A stretch of DNA of 15,500 bases from JAZQLP01 sp045629205 (GTDB lineage Bacteria > Bacillota > Clostridia > Oscillospirales > UBA644). Made by a program: the position numbers and the translations under genes. The notes below the pieces were generated by a model that was given only the letters and a program-made list of their open reading frames with translations, was not told the DNA's origin and did no database searches. Where the stretch lies: NCBI GenBank assembly GCA_045629205.1, contig JAZQQT010000039.1, positions 1 through 15,500 of the forward strand. The letters are read 5' to 3'. Below, in pieces: positions 15,447 to 15,500 of this stretch. The first letter of the stretch is position 1. Each line of letters opens with the position of its first letter.

Positions 15447-15500
15447 ATATTACCGTCAAAAACATTACAAAAAGTTACGGCGAAAAACTTGTCTTATCGA
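15443..15500 (+). CDS. ABC transporter ATP-binding protein, 5' part
   Basis: Only the first 19 codons are in the window (MNITVKNITKSYGEKLVLS). The pattern of a beta strand followed by KSYG matches the N-terminus of importer ATPases; the Walker A motif lies beyond the window. Its ATG overlaps the permease stop (ATGA), and GAGG precedes it. It completes the lipoprotein-permease-ATPase importer set. Confidence 0.85.
   Translation, partial: MNITVKNITKSYGEKLVLS

Overview
The window looks like chromosomal DNA of a low-to-moderate GC Gram-positive bacterium, most likely a clostridial Firmicute (Oscillospiraceae/Ruminococcaceae-like or a relative). The evidence is the gene order yicC-remA-gmk-rpoZ-priA-def-fmt-rlmN-prpC-prkC-rsgA, which matches the Bacillus/Clostridium yloC-to-cpgA block. 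Other signs are the remA gene, a PASTA-domain kinase, strong AGGAGG-type ribosome sites, several TTG starts, and three promoters with exact TTGACA-17-TATAAT sequences. No phage, insertion sequence or CRISPR array is visible.

Layout. (1) 1-1776, plus strand: the 3' end of an ABC exporter ATPase. A perfect sigma-A promoter then precedes a TfoX N-terminal-domain protein and an SGNH hydrolase. After these comes a 250-base stretch that codes plausibly in two successive frames (a small acidic ORF, possibly the remains of a frameshifted gene). (2) 1788-2591: a PHP-domain phosphoesterase, followed by a bidirectional terminator. (3) 2665-12926, minus strand: a compact ten-gene housekeeping operon of about 10.3 kb. 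It is read from one perfect promoter at 12988-13016 and ends at the shared terminator at 2618-2644. Gaps are at most 25 bases and several genes overlap. The products cover RNA turnover (YicC), regulation (RemA), nucleotide supply (Gmk), transcription (omega), replication restart (PriA), protein N-terminus formylation and deformylation (Fmt, Def), rRNA methylation (RlmN), a phosphatase/kinase signalling pair (PrpC/PrkC) and ribosome assembly (RsgA). Compared with the Bacillus order, coaBC (rpoZ-priA), rsmB (fmt-rlmN) and rpe (after rsgA) are missing. (4) 13089-13263, plus strand: tRNA-Leu(GAG) with its own perfect promoter, encoded CCA and terminator. (5) 13264-15500, plus strand: a leader ending in a strong intrinsic terminator directly in front of a TM1266-type (iron-only hydrogenase system) regulator-like gene. 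A NitT/TauT-type ABC importer follows (lipoprotein, permease, start of ATPase) and runs off the window.

The least understood part is region 5: a small metal- or ligand-sensor-like protein coupled to an ABC importer of unknown substrate, apparently behind a transcription attenuator. The second is the two-frame coding stretch at 1526-1776, which carries a textbook -1 slippery heptamer exactly where the two frames would join.
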